From Lepas anatifera (Eukaryota > Arthropoda > Thecostraca > Lepadidae): 64,000 nt of DNA. The stretch's first letter is position 1; every line of letters begins with the position of its first letter. The notes under the pieces were generated by a model. It did no database searches and was not told where the DNA came from. It worked only from the letters and a program-made list of their open reading frames with translations. Of this stretch, positions 22,210 through 33,926 are shown in pieces. The position numbers were made by a program, and so were the translations under genes. Where the stretch lies: NCBI GenBank assembly GCA_034440635.1, contig JAOTON010002235.1, forward strand, positions 186,001 to 250,000. The letters run 5' to 3'.

Positions 22210-22260
22210 GTCGGCCGCGTGCGGTTGCCTGCGCCAGAGAAGGTGTCGTCAGTGTGATCG
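22210..22260 (-). promoter_or_regulatory. Possible 5' UTR splice acceptor upstream of NME7-like start
   Basis: On the - strand the sequence just before the ATG reads ACACCTTCTCTGGCGCAG|G, with AG at 22230-22229. This pyrimidine-rich 3' splice site is 19 nt before the start codon. It could take a non-coding 5' exon or a trans-spliced leader. It rests on sequence resemblance only. Confidence 0.35.
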
Positions 22261-24097
22261 TCATACCGCCGACCTCGTAAATCCCACTGGGAGAACTGCA
22301 ACATAGCCAAGCAACGGAACACTGTGCTCCCCATTCCCCGGTTATTCCAGTGAACGAAGATGCCCTTTCGGTAGTCGAATTGGACTAAAACTTTCTTTCC
22401 AGTTTATACGCGAAAACAAAGTATGTTGTGAGGAATGGACAAAATGTTCCCTCATTTGGTATATTGAAGTCGAGTTCAGCAATTAAAACACAAAATATCG
22501 TGAAGAGGTTCATATTATATTCTGCTTTGCAATGTATGGTTTTCAACTATTAAATCAAGGAGCGCGTTCTGGTCTGCGTTATGTCGGCTTGTCATCATGT
22601 CAGGCGGGGTTTGGGGTAGTGACGGCATGGACGGGGCTATGGCTGCAGGTCTGCGTTACTTTCATGACTGAAAGATGTGGGAACAGCTGACGTATGATAC
22701 CAGCGTTTGATGAGCGGGAGCCCGCTGGTGAGGCAGTTGGACAGTGCAGTATGGATTAGGGGAGAGTCGGCGGGGCCCACTTACGCGTGTGACCCGGCGG
22801 CGCCAAGAGGCGCATGTAGAGCGGCCAGCAGGCCCAGTGTCAGCGCCGCCAGCATGCCGACGTGTGTGTGCGCACCTCAGACCTCTGTCACCTACGGAGA
22901 GCACACATCCGGCTCAGCGCCACCCCCGCCACAAATGTTCCCACGGCGTGCTCATTCAGAGCACGACAGAGTTTGGGACATGCCCCATTGCAAACATTGT
23001 CTTCGTACTGTGCCGATGCACTGTCAAAAGGACCTATCCGACAGTAAAACAAAACTCTGTGTTGTAAAGGAAATGAGGAAAGTCCCTCTGTCTGTGTTGT
23101 AAAGGAAAGTCCCTCCCAACAGGGCGAGAGTTGGCGGCGCCGGAAAGCCTTATCAGCTGATGTGTCGTTCAACCCCAACAAGCATTATTATGATTCCTAT
23201 TCTGCTTCACATGGGTATTCCCTTCTTTTGCACGGCCTTTTTAGCAGGCTATGTTAATGGTTCGCCCAGGCTCTTAAGTGCACTTGTGGTATTCTGACTG
23301 CCGCTTAACTTTCCAGGGGTAGTCACAAAACCTACTTGGCATCATTATGAAGAAATGGGTATGGAATAAGGTGTAGGTTGGATAGGTAAATCAATGTAAG
23401 GCCTAATCGGGTCATGTGTACTATTAGGTACTTGGTTTAATTGGTTATTTTGGCCTTCAGGCAAATGTACTTCTTAATTTTATATAGCACCCAGTACATT
23501 TAGTGGCATTCACCACATATGCACCATGTGACTATTACACATGTATTTGAATAGCTATTGCACACGATTTTTAGCATGCAAAAACGCTGTAACTTGATAT
23601 GTATTAGTCCAGTTACATTGTACATTCGTAATAGCATTACATACCAGGATAGTGTAGAATGGGGGCAATCATAAAGTATGAGACACCAAACTTTGCTATG
23701 ATGTTTGCCAATTTGATTTTAGCCGGCGTTTCAACGGGATACTACATTTGTACAATAATTAAAGAAGTATGCAGCCGGCGTGCATTTTGTACCTACACTG
23801 TAAGATTTAACATCCTAGAAATAATTTGTTCTCATGGTAAATGCACCACCATACCCCATTTCATCATGCCATTTCATAGTGCCAGCAGAGTGCCTTCCAC
23901 AGAAACAGCACTAAATAGATAGGTATGAAAATAGCCAATATGACTTCAAAAAGGCAAGAAAGGTCAATTGGATCTTGAATTTGAATGCAGTGAAAATTTT
24001 CAACTCTTTTGGAGTCAAACAATAGGCTTTTCCTCACCAAGAAATCTAACACATTCACCTAAACCTTTTTCATCGGGGTCATTGGGGCAGTCCATGT
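22261..24097. other. NAPRT intron, unassigned; dispersed repeat at ~23108-23185
   Basis: This is the upstream region of the NME7-like gene on its strand. The first ~400 bp hold no obvious TATA. A segment near 23108-23185 is the second copy of the dispersed repeat also found at ~7515-7605. From ~23200 to 24097 the DNA is AT-rich and featureless. Confidence 0.45.
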
Positions 24098-24798
24098 CAG
24101 TGGGGGAAACTGTGGTCAGCGTTTCCAAGAATAGCTACGTTCCCAATAATGGGAATATTGACCCATATTTGGGAACGCTTCTTCCATAAATGGAAACGCA
24201 CGTTCCCAAGGATGGGAACGCCCGGAACGATGTTTTCAGAAAACACAACAGGAGCTTAAAAAGACAAGGGGAATCTCTCTACCTGGTCAATTTTAACTCT
24301 TCTTAAAATTTGAGGGGGAGTTCTACTTTGAATTAGAAAATCTGTCTTTGAACCCTTCCTCAAATATTCGTCTAAACTGCGCGATCCAGCCCCAACGGTA
24401 AAGAACGATGGAAAGATTGCCCTGAAACTGTGCAGCCAGGCAGGTATTATGTTTTTTAGATAATTTTGGGGAAATTCAATGAAAAAATAGTAGTATAAAA
24501 ACAAAATTCCAAAATTGTAGACGGAAAAAATATTTTCTTGGCGTCACACAGTTGCTGCCCACCATGTGCTGACGGATGAGGAAATAGAGGAAAACCGTGC
24601 CTTTCATCTGTTTATGAAGTAAGTAGTGCTTAAAAGTGGTATTTTCGCATTTTAAAGTTTTTTATATTGATTTGTATCAGAAAGTTTTTAGATCCTGTAG
24701 TTTTTGTCCCCAAGATCGTTTGAATTATTCCGTAGTGTTTTGACGAATTATGGTGCGCCGATGCATCAACTCGATATTTTCTACTGGGGTGCTTGATT

Positions 24799-25261
24799 CA
24801 TAGGCAGATCCAGGTGGGGAAAGAGGGTCACGTTTCCCCGATCGACCCTCGGCGCCCCCCCCATCGACCCTCGGCGCCCCTCCCCATCGACCCTCGGCAC
24901 CCCCATCGACCCTCGGCGACCCTGATCAACCCTCGGCGACTCCTGATCAACCCTCGGCACCCCTGAAAGGTCGATGGCGCCCCTGATGTGTAGCTTCCCA
25001 CCGCCCCCCAGGATGCGAAAATCTGATAAGATTTTGCGCCCACCTAATAGGGGTTCCCTAGGGTCTCAAGCTCCCCCTCAAGATATCAGAGTGCATGTAG
25101 TAAAAACATACGCGGAGACTGATCGAAGGCTATGGCGGGAGACGCTTGAGCCCCTAGCCCCCCAAGAAGTCCTGCATGTGAGAATTGGCCACTCTATGAT
25201 AGAATTTGGCACCCCTGCTCGGATGACGCCCCCTTTCGAAAAAAACTTGGATCCGCCTATG
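24799..25261. mobile_element. CATAGGCGGATCC-family MITE (long variant)
   Basis: The left end is CATAGGCAGATCCAGG and the right end TTGGATCCGCCTATG. The interior has a short tandem stretch of ATCGACCCTCGGCGCCCC units near 24838-24970. It belongs to the same end family as 25327, 33393, 33747 and 44107. The flanks do not give a clear target duplication, so the borders are less certain. Confidence 0.65.
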
Positions 25262-25326
25262 CCTCCTTCTACTCCTTTGAGCCTGCTTCATGCAGGGGTA
25301 GGGGTAGGCCTTTCTTGGGCCGCTAT

Positions 25327-25544
25327 CATAGGCGGATCCAGGATTTCCGATCGGGGGGACGCCTTCCCGGGGTGCCATTCTTTACCGGAAGACCCTCGGG
25401 GCGCAAAATTCTATCGGTGGGAGCCGATTTTCGCATCCTGGGGGAGGGGTGGGCAGCAGCATTTCAGGGGCCCGTGACCATTTCAGGGAGCGCAGAGGGT
25501 CGATCGGGGGGCCACAAACTCCTTTGCCCCTGGATCCGCCTATG
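25327..25544. mobile_element. CATAGGCGGATCC-family hAT-like MITE, 218 bp
   Basis: The ends are CATAGGCGGATCCAGG and CCCTGGATCCGCCTATG. Flanking octamers GCCGCTAT and GCCGCCAT differ at one base, which fits an aged 8-bp hAT target duplication. It is GC-rich and non-coding, and similar along its length to the copy at 33393-33606. Confidence 0.8.
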
Positions 25545-25731
25545 GCCGCCATATTTTTTCCGGAAAACTGACATATTGAAATAATTCGGTAGATATACAC
25601 CTTTATTTGTTTCAAGCTGTCTGAAATTCCAGTTTGAATCTACGATGGCAAATGCATTTCCAAATATGGGTCATTGTTCCCATTGTTGGGAACGTAGTCA
25701 TTCTTGGGAACGCTGACCACAGTTTCCACTG

Positions 25732-27650
25732 ATGTTGCAATGAGCCAAGAGGTTCAGGACCAGCAACTGAAAATGTTTGGTGAGAACATTTTTCAGTCTT
25801 ATTCAGTGTAAATTTAAGAGAATCATATATTTTGGTGCTTCAAATTCCTCAACTGTGAGCAAACTGCCTGCCATAATTGCAATAACATTTGCTGTGCAAT
25901 TGGGCCACACTCTTGCACTTGATCTGAAGAATATGGAGGGCAGTCAAAAGATTACCCCATTCAAAAAGTGTCAAGGGGAGATTCTGTATGTTTCACCACA
26001 AGAGCATGGTGGCATGTCAGTCTGGAATCCAAAGGGTGAATAAATTTGTCAGAAAATAAAATAGCTAGCTGGCATGCACACCTTATTGTACCTACTGCAT
26101 AGTCAACTGCCTGGCTTCTTACCAACTAACCTGGCAGTCTTACCTCAACATTTTTCATGGGCAGCATTGGGACATCCCCATGAGCTAGTTTTCATGGTTA
26201 AAATGGAATCAGAGGATCAGGATACATTGTGAAGTTGTTGAGCTCATGAAGCTCTGGAAATAGCACTTGGTACTCCATTGGCAATTCTATCCAGATTACA
26301 CTTTGACCATGGAGTTTAGCCCCAAATTGTTATCAAGTTTCAGGAATGGTAAGTGACACCTGGAATGTTATCCATTTTATTTGGTGTAAATTTAGAATAG
26401 TTCTATGCTCCAAAAGATCAAATGCAGGCAATTTTCCCACCTTGGTCCAGTCTGCAAAGTATGGCAGCAAGCCAGACAAGTCGCACCAGCCATCTAAAAT
26501 TCTTGCACCGCCAGCCACAAAAATTTGCACCAATCTGCCATATACCAGGGAGAAAAATTCACCCATTTGTTCCCACACCATGCAATGCCACCTCTCTTAT
26601 TAGTTAGTTAGGGACTTTTATAAGGTGCCCTCCTATGTCTTTATAACCATTCAGCCATTATGTGTTTGGTTTTTAGTGTCATCTTCCTCTCACCATTCTT
26701 GCAAATTCGCACCAGGTTAATAAAATTCGCACCTCTCACTCCCGTCTCCAAGGGCACTCGCACCAACGAGATCTCGTCGAAAATGCCTTACTTTGCACAC
26801 TGGACCTTGGTTGGCCACATTTGATTCTGATTGATAGATATTTGGGCTTAAGGTCACATCCAACTATGCAGTCATATAGCCTCATTTGATTTCTGAACTG
26901 TGATTAGTGTAACAGTTTATTTTGGTTTTTGCTGGATGGCCCAAAGGCAAACTATATTGACCACCTCTTTAATAGTTTTGGAAGAGCAGTAGGCTGTTAC
27001 TTATTCATTCCCTTACTCAATTTATTTAGTCTCAACTTTCAGTACTCTCCAATGTGGCATTGTTTGATCTGGTTTGATAGCAATTTCTTCGGTATCTCGA
27101 CACATGTAGGCACAAAAGCTGGCAAGACTGATGATGATTAGACTTTTAGGGCACTGCAGCTGCAGAGGCTATACGTGCCGAAGCTGGCAAGACTGAAGAA
27201 TATGTCATATTAAAAGGAAATTTACCTATATGGGTAATAATGCAGTCCTCCGTCCGCAAAACACCCTCCGTCGCCTCTTCAGCCAGCACCTCCCGCGCTG
27301 TATTATTATTTTTGTGCCGCGAACCGGCGTCTCAACTCTCCACCATCAAAACACTAAACAAACCGTGGAACACCAAATGCTGTCTCCACAATTGTCTGAA
27401 ATGCGTCAAAACTGCAACCTATTCCAGGTCACTAAAATCAATTCAGTTTTCCAGATGTCCGAAAGCAGACTAGAAACCTCCGAAAATCCTTCAAATGTCG
27501 CAACCCTCCAGATGCCCTCGGTCTGAGCTGACGGGTCAGGTGCGATCCGAATCAGACCGCTGATCAGGATGCATTGGTGGACGCAGGGGGGGCATTCCGG
27601 GGGGCATTCCACCTACTCACATTCCTGTTTCAATTATTCTGAAATGTCCA
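25732..27650. other. NAPRT intron, AT-rich and unassigned
   Basis: I see no gene, tandem array or terminal repeats. The frame at 25777-26043 has no family resemblance. Confidence 0.45.
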
Positions 27651-27719
27651 GGGGTGTCCAGTGGCGTAGCCAAGGGGGGGTCCTATGGGTCTGCGGACCC
27701 CCCTTGGGCTGACCTTATG

Positions 27720-30700
27720 CACTGGAAAACACGAGCATTGGTCTCAGGGGCCCCCCTGAGCTTGGTCTCAGGGGACCCTCCGAGCTCGATCTCAGCCCCC
27801 CCCGAGGTTGGTCTCAAGGGACCTCCGAACTTGGTCTCAGGGGCCCCCCGAGCCTGGTCTCAGGGGGCCCCGAGATTGATCTCACGGGCTTTCCGAGCTT
27901 GGTCTCAGGGACCCCCGACCATCGGTTTTGAGGGCTTCAGAGTACCGAACATTGATCTCGGGGGTGCCCACGAGCTTTGTCTCAGGGGGCCCCCGAGCTT
28001 GGTCTCAGGGGACTTCCGAACTTGGTCTTAGGGGCCCGCGAGCTTGGTCTCAGGAGGCCCTCCGAGCATGGTCTCACGGGCCTCCTAAGCTTGGTCTCAG
28101 GGGGCCCTGAGCTCGGTCTCAGGGGGCCCTGAGCTTGGTCTCAGGGGCCCCCGAACTTGGTCTCAAGGGACCTCCGAACTTGGTCTCAGGCCCCCCAAGC
28201 TTGGTCTCAGGGCCCCCCGAGCTTGGTCTCAGGGGACTTCCGAACTTGGTCTCAGGGGCCCCTGAGCTTGGTCTCAGGAGGCCCTCCGAGCTTGGTCTCA
28301 CGGGCCTCCTAAGCTTGGTCTCAGGGGGCCCCCGAACTTGGTCTCAAGGGACCTCCTAACTTGGTCTCAGGGGCCCCCAAGCTTGGTCTCAGGGCCCCCG
28401 AGCTTGGTCTCAGTGGGTCCCCGAGCTTGGTCTCACGGGCTTTCCGAGCCTGGTCTCAGGGGCCCCCAATCATCGGTATCGAGGGCTCCAGAGTGCCAAA
28501 CATGGATCTCGGGGGGCCCCTGAGCTCGGTCTCAGGGGCCCCCGAGCTTAATCTCACGGGTCTTTCGATCTTGGTCTCAGAGGCCCTTCGAGCTTGGTCT
28601 CAGGGGTCCCCGGGCTCGGTCTTAGGGGGCCCCTGAGTTCGGTCTCAGGGCCCCCCAGGTTGGTCTCAGGGGATCCCCGAACTTGGTCTCAGGGGGCCCC
28701 CTGATCATCGGTATCGAGACTCTAGGGAACCATACATGGATCTCGGGGGCCCCCTGAGCTCGGTCTCAGGGGCCCCCGAGCTTGGTCTCAGGGGCCCCCT
28801 GAGCTTTAGTCTCACGGGCCTTTCGATCTTGGTCTCAGGGTCCCCCTAGCTTGATCTCAGGGATCCCTGAGCTTAGTCTCAGGGGCCTTTCTATCTTGGT
28901 CTCAGGGGACCCTCCGAGTTTGGTCTCAGGGGCCTCTGAGCTCGGTCTCAGGGGCCCCTGAGCTTGGTCTCAGGAGACCCCGAACATTGATCTCAGGGGC
29001 CCCTGAGCTCGGTCTCAAGGGCCCCGAGCTTGGTCTCAGGTCCCCCGAGCTTTAGTCTCACGGGCCTTTCGATCTTGGTCTCAGGGGTCCCGAGCTTGGT
29101 GTCACGGGACCCTCCGAGTTTGGTACCAGGGGACCCTGAGCTTGGTCTCAGGCCCCTGAGCTTGGTCTCAGAGGGCTCCTCGAGCTTGGTCTCAGGTCCC
29201 CCAAGCTTGGTCTCAGGGGCCCTGAGCTTGGTCTCAGGGGCCCCGAGCTTGGTCTCAGGGGGCCCCAAGCTTTGCATTAGGGGCCCGAGCTTGGTCTCGG
29301 GGGGCCTGAGCTTGGTCTCACGGCCTTTCGATCTTGGTCTTGGGGGCTCCAAAGCTGGTCTCAGGGATCCCCCGAGCATTGGTATCGATGGCTCCGGAGC
29401 AGCGAACATTGATCTCGGGAAGTTGGGGGGGAAGGACAATATTGATCTCGGGGTGTCCCCCGACTATCGATATCAAGGTGACTTATGAGCGAGGCACGAG
29501 AATTGGCCCAATGGGACCCAGAGTTTGGTCTCAGGCGCCCAGGCTTGGGCTCAGGGTCCCCGAGCATTGGTATCGAGGGGCTCCAGAGTACCGAGTATTA
29601 GTCTCGTGGAGGGGGGCTCCGAATGTTGATCTGGCCCCCCCGAACAACGGTGTCGAGTTACTCCTGAGAAAAGCGCAAGCATGGGCCTAAGGGTGCTCCC
29701 GAACCTGATCTAAGTGGAACCCCGAGCTTGGTCTTAGGAGCCCCGCGCATCAGTATCCAGGGGCTCCGGAGTATTGGTATTCGGGGGGAGGGGGAAGCAA
29801 TGCTTTCAGGGACCTCCAAGTGCTGATCTCGGCGGGCCCCCGAATGTGTGGATGCAGTGGCGTAGCCAAGGGGTTCTAGGAGTCCGAGGACCCCCTTTGG
29901 ATTAATATGAACCACTGCAAAGCATTCTCTGATCACGGGGCCCCCAGAATCAGTCTCAGAAGCCCCTGAAGATTCGTTCTCAGGGCGCCCTGAGTCGGCC
30001 TCAGGGCCCCGCCCTGAGGGTCAGTCTCAAGACCCCCAAAAGTAGAGTTTAGGGGGTCCCTGAGAGTTAGTCTCAGGGGATCCCGAAAGTTGGTCTCAGG
30101 GGCCCCGAGAGTAGGTCTCAGGGGGCCGAGCTCATCCCAGGGTCCCCTAAAGAGTGGTTCTCAGGGCCCCGCGACAGTATTTCAGGGGGCTCCATGAGAG
30201 TCAGTCTCAGAGAATCCCAAGAGTCGGTCAAGGGGACCCCGAGAGTCAGTCTTAGAGGACCCCCGATATTCGGTTCCATAGTCTTACGGGCGTCTCTCTC
30301 AGGAGTCAATATTTACTTTCAGGTAGCCCCGAGAGTTAATCTGGGGGTCCGAGAGTTAGTCTCATTTGATCCGCAGAGTGCTGATCTCAGGAGGCTCCCG
30401 AGGGGTAATCTTGGGAACCCTCGAGATTTAGCCTAAGGCTGTGCCCCCCACCCCCCCTAGTTGTTGCATAAGAGGCCCTGAGAGTCGATCTCAGGGAGCA
30501 CCTAAAAGTTTGTCTCAGAGTGCTCCTGGGAGCTAGTCTACGGTTCGTCCAAGAGCTAATTTTGGGGTTTTGAGAGTAATTCCCAGAGGTGCTACCGAAT
30601 TTTGGTCTCACGGCCCCGAGTTAGCCTTAGGCCTCTGAGGGCTAATCTGGGCTTCCAGAGAGGTAGTCTCAGGAGTGCCGTGCCAAATGCTCAGTCTCAG

Positions 30701-31470
30701 GGGTGCTTCCACGCCTCCCTCCTCGAGTGTTAGTCTCAGGGGGCGCCCCAAGGTTAGTCTCAGAGGGCTGTCAGAAGTCGTTCCCAGCCCCCCGCCCCAC
30801 CCCAGAGACAGCCTCAGGGGACCCTCAAGAGCTTATCTGGATGGCCCCTAGAGTCAGTCTCAGCCCCCTCTCCCAGAGCAAATCTGGGGGCCCGATAAAT
30901 AGGCCCAGAGGTGCTGCCGATAACTAATCTAGGGAGCCCCGAGAGATTCTCAGGAGTCCACAATTTTGGTTAAGGGGCGCCGTGAATCAGTATCAGAGAC
31001 TCCCTGAGATCTAATCGGGAGAGGGGCCGGAAATTAACCTTGTGAGTAGCGCCAAGTGTTGGTCTTGACGGCCCCAGAGCTAGTCTCAGGTCCCCCAAGA
31101 ACTGATCTCGGAAGCCCTAGTTATATTCAGGGGACCTTTCAGTTCTAGTGTAAGGAGGGCCGGAGAGCTAATCTCAGAGATCCGACAATTAGTCTTACGA
31201 GGTCTCCAGGAGTTACTCTCAGGGGTCCCCTGAAGCTGCCCTCGGGTGTCCCCAAAAGCTAGTCTCAGCGAGCATTCCTCTCCTTCATTCCCCCTCCCCT
31301 CAAAGTTATCCTCAGGGCCCCACGAGAGTAAGTTCCAGGGAGTCCTAGTAGGTAGTCTCATGGTACCCCCAAATGCTGGTTTTGGGGGACGTAAGTACTG
31401 ATTTGCGAGAAAAGTGTTGTTTTCGGGGTCCCCAGATACTGGTTTCGGCGCCGTGTCAAGTGCTAGGCCC
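27720..31470. repeat. ~21-24-bp minisatellite (GGTCTCAGGGGCC units)
   Basis: About 150 copies of GAGCTTGGTCTCAGGGGCCC-type units. They are well conserved at 27720-29350 and progressively degenerate to GAGAGTTAGTCTCAGGG types towards 31470. Higher-order repeats are visible, e.g. recurring ATCGGTATCGAGGGCTCCAG segments near 28471, 28706 and 29371. Open frames on either strand within the array are arithmetic by-products. Confidence 0.9.
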
Positions 31471-31649
31471 CTGGAGATCTCTGCTCCAGCCAGGGGTCAG
31501 GGAGGGGGCGGTGGGTGATGGTCCTGGATGGCTTAACACTGGCATAGCAATACAAGCCCTGTACAAAGCCTATCATAGACCTAAAGTCCAAGGAAGTACT
31601 CACCTCCCCAAGCCCCGGGATCTCCAACCAATGGCTAGGGAGGAGTAAG

Positions 31650-32420
31650 TGAGTGGTTTCATCAGTAGGACCGTCCATGGAATAGGTTTTATATAGCATC
31701 TGGGGCACACTCATATATCCTTTTTATTGAGCGTCCTTTTTCCTTTCCATTTCTTTTAGATTTTAGAATACAATCCAGAGATATCACTTGAGATCCTAGG
31801 CTCAAAGAAGATTTTCGAAAATCATATGCCTCGGAAAATTTATATTTTCCATTGCGTACCCAAAAAGACAAATTGAAGCATGTTGATCAGGCACCATTAC
31901 TGAAGGAAAGGCAAAAATTAATCTAATTTTAGCATCAATAAGAGCAAGTCGAGCAGGGAATTTGGAACTTCAGCTGATTTTCAATCTATTAGCTTAGTCC
32001 CAATAACTACTGTCCTAAATATTTTGAAATAAACAGCTTTCAAATATTTTCGTAGGAAACCAGACAAACAAGGGCAATGACAGAAATTGATGAGCATAAA
32101 AAATATGAAAGGTTTAAAATAATGACAGAGTAATCCAAGGCGATATTTATCTCAGGCGCCTATTGTTTTGGTAATTTGCTCATTTACAACATAGCAAGGG
32201 TAAGAAGGTAACTGTGGTGAATTCATCAGGATCTTTCCGCGGAATAGACGTTATATGACGTCCGGAACACACCACCATCCACCATATCCCTTGTATTTTT
32301 ATTCATTTTTTCCATTTCTTTGGAAACTTTCTGATTAAAGAGTTCATGAATTCGGCACCCGGAAAGAATTGGTAATCATTTCCCGTAGAAGACCATTTCT
32401 TCGTACTCAAAACGACTGAC
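31650..32420. repeat. Diverged direct duplication in the 3' part of the hAT-like element
   Basis: Segment ~31655-31870 (TTCATCAG ... CGTCCATGGAATAGG ... TTCCATTTCTTTTAGATT) resembles ~32215-32420 (TTCATCAGGATCTTTCCGCG ... TTTCCATTTCTTTGGAAAC). They look like two old copies ~560 bp apart. No coding content. Confidence 0.5.
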
Positions 32421-32801
32421 CTTCAATAACTCATGCCTGATTACCAGAGTGAATTGAGGTAGAGTCAGGTATAACATCATGCACACAGCAACAGTTGATT
32501 TCCCGAAATGTGTCACAAAGCTGTTATTATAGCGACGCTGCCATATAGGTATGGGCCAGCCTTAATATTTGGTGACCTAAAATTACCAACACTTGATCGG
32601 ATCGAGAAAAATCAAATTATAAACAAAATAACAACAAACACTTAAAAAAAGATAGAAAAATTTCCGTCGTGTAAATGTTATAATGCCAAAATATTATACG
32701 ACACATATAGGAGATGGGCCCCGACTACTAAGGGGCCCCCGGCGTGGGGGCCCCCGACGGTAGTCGGACCCCCCCTTGGCCGAATCCTGGCTACGCCACT
32801 G

Positions 32802-33392
32802 GGGTGTCGCCACAGGTTTTTGTTCTTCGGGGGGAGGGGGACTTGCAACTGGCGGTGCTTGGGGGCACGGTATTAGGCGAATCCAAACATTGAGGACTGC
32901 ATTCGCGTCAGAATAGAAAGTGGACCAGAGGGCCTGGCGTCCTCACCCCTCCTGCCCCCACGTTTCATGATATATTATTAATTTCTGCCAAATGTGGAAG
33001 ATATCTGGAGCTTGTGTACGAAGGCAATGTGGAAGGTGGCAAGTCAAAATCAGATCAGCTTTTGGTTCTAGATGGGAAAGTTTCTTTTCTGCAGCGGGCT
33101 GAAGATCGGCTGACCAACGTGTTTTTCCCGATGGCATCGCTTGTAGCTGCCTGAGAAAACGGTATTGAGGAAACTCGCCTGCAACCAACTTGAGTACTTG
33201 TGCGTTGGGTCCACGTTGACAGTCGGGATAAAGGACTAAAATAATCGGCGAAGTACGGAATTGAATTATTTGACTCAGTTTTGCCGGTGGTGACACTTAT
33301 TATAAGTTCTTTGAGTAAATACAAACTAAGTCTAAAATGCTCGAAAAATAAAGGCAAACTTAGTCTTGCAAACATTGATATTGATCGCTATC
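32802..33392. other. NAPRT intron, unassigned
   Basis: No feature recognised between the large hAT-like element and the MITE at 33393. Confidence 0.45.
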
Positions 33393-33606
33393 CATAGCGG
33401 ATCCAGGATTGCCGATCGGGGGGGTACCTTCCGGGGGGGGGCGCCACTTTTGACGGGCAAAACCTATCAGAAGGGCGCGAAATTCTATCGGTGTGCGCCG
33501 ATTTTCGTATCCTGGGGGGAAGCGACATTTCAGGTGGCGCCATCTACCTTTCAGGGGGCGCCGAGGGTCGATCGGGGGGGGCACGTGCCCCCTGGGTCCG
33601 CCTATG
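33393..33606. mobile_element. CATAGGCGGATCC-family hAT-like MITE, 214 bp
   Basis: The ends are CATAGCGGATCCAGG and CTGGGTCCGCCTATG. The flanking octamers TCGCTATC and TCGCTGTT agree at 6 of 8 positions. The interior is similar to the 25327 copy (GCGAAATTCTATCGGTG, TTTCGTATCCTGGGGG). Non-coding. Confidence 0.75.
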
Positions 33607-33746
33607 TCGCTGTTTATGCACAGATTCGGAAGGCCCGTGTGTTCCCGATGGCTTATGTGTGGATGTTTTGTGTGTGTCGGTGTCTGCCGATAGTGTGTGA
33701 ATGGTCTGTGTATCTATGATAAGTGTGTCTGTGGTCTGTGCTGGCC

Positions 33747-33898
33747 CATAAGCGGATCCAGGGTGCAAGGAGGTACTTGCCCTCCATCCACCCTTGGCAC
33801 CCCCTGAAATGGTCACAGCGCCCCCTGAAAAGTCGAAGGCACCCACCTGATCCATGTGCTCTCCTCTCTCCGGATCGGTAATCTTGGATCCGCCTATG
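33747..33898. mobile_element. CATAGGCGGATCC-family MITE, short variant, 28 bp upstream of exon H
   Basis: The ends are CATAAGCGGATCCAGG and CTTGGATCCGCCTATG, 152 bp long. The target duplication is unclear. It ends only 28 bp before NAPRT exon H, so the element contributes the branch-point region of that intron or lies just upstream of it. Confidence 0.7.
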
Positions 33899-33926
33899 TG
33901 ACGGCGGCCTGTACCTACTTCGGCAG

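Larger units (their letters stand above)
24098..25731. mobile_element. Transposon with ~80-bp terminal inverted repeats, itself carrying MITEs
   Basis: Positions ~24098-24175 (CAGTGGGGGAAACTGTGGTC ... GACCCATATTTGGGAA) are repeated in reverse complement at ~25655-25731 (ending GACCACAGTTTCCACTG). They share blocks such as CTGTGGTCAGCGTT, CTACGTTCCCAA and TGACCCATATTTG. Next to the left repeat are further short inverted GTTCCCA/TGGGAAC motifs. No transposase is recognisable. I could not find a clear target duplication. hAT-like CAGTG ends are suggestive only. Two MITEs (24799-25261 and 25327-25544) lie inside. Confidence 0.75.
27659..32801. mobile_element. 5.1-kb hAT-like element carrying a giant minisatellite
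   Basis: The left end is CAGTGGCGTAGCCAAGGGG and the right end is TCCTGGCTACGCCACTG. Inverted similarity extends into AAGGGGGGGTCC / GGACCCCCCCTT. The flanking sequence GGGGTGTC occurs immediately left (27651-27658) and at 32801-32808, i.e. an 8-bp duplication if the terminal G is shared (7 bp otherwise). The interior is a ~3.7-kb minisatellite (27720-31470) followed by ~1.3 kb of unique AT-richer DNA. No transposase frame is seen. A second CAGTGGCGTAGCCAAGGGG end lies inside at 29855-29917, so an additional short copy may be embedded. Confidence 0.75.

Noticed and set aside
27654..29690. Open frames with LVSGAPELGL-type repeats
   Set aside because: They are by-products of the GGTCTCAGGGGCC array. 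Frames are broken and occur on both strands.
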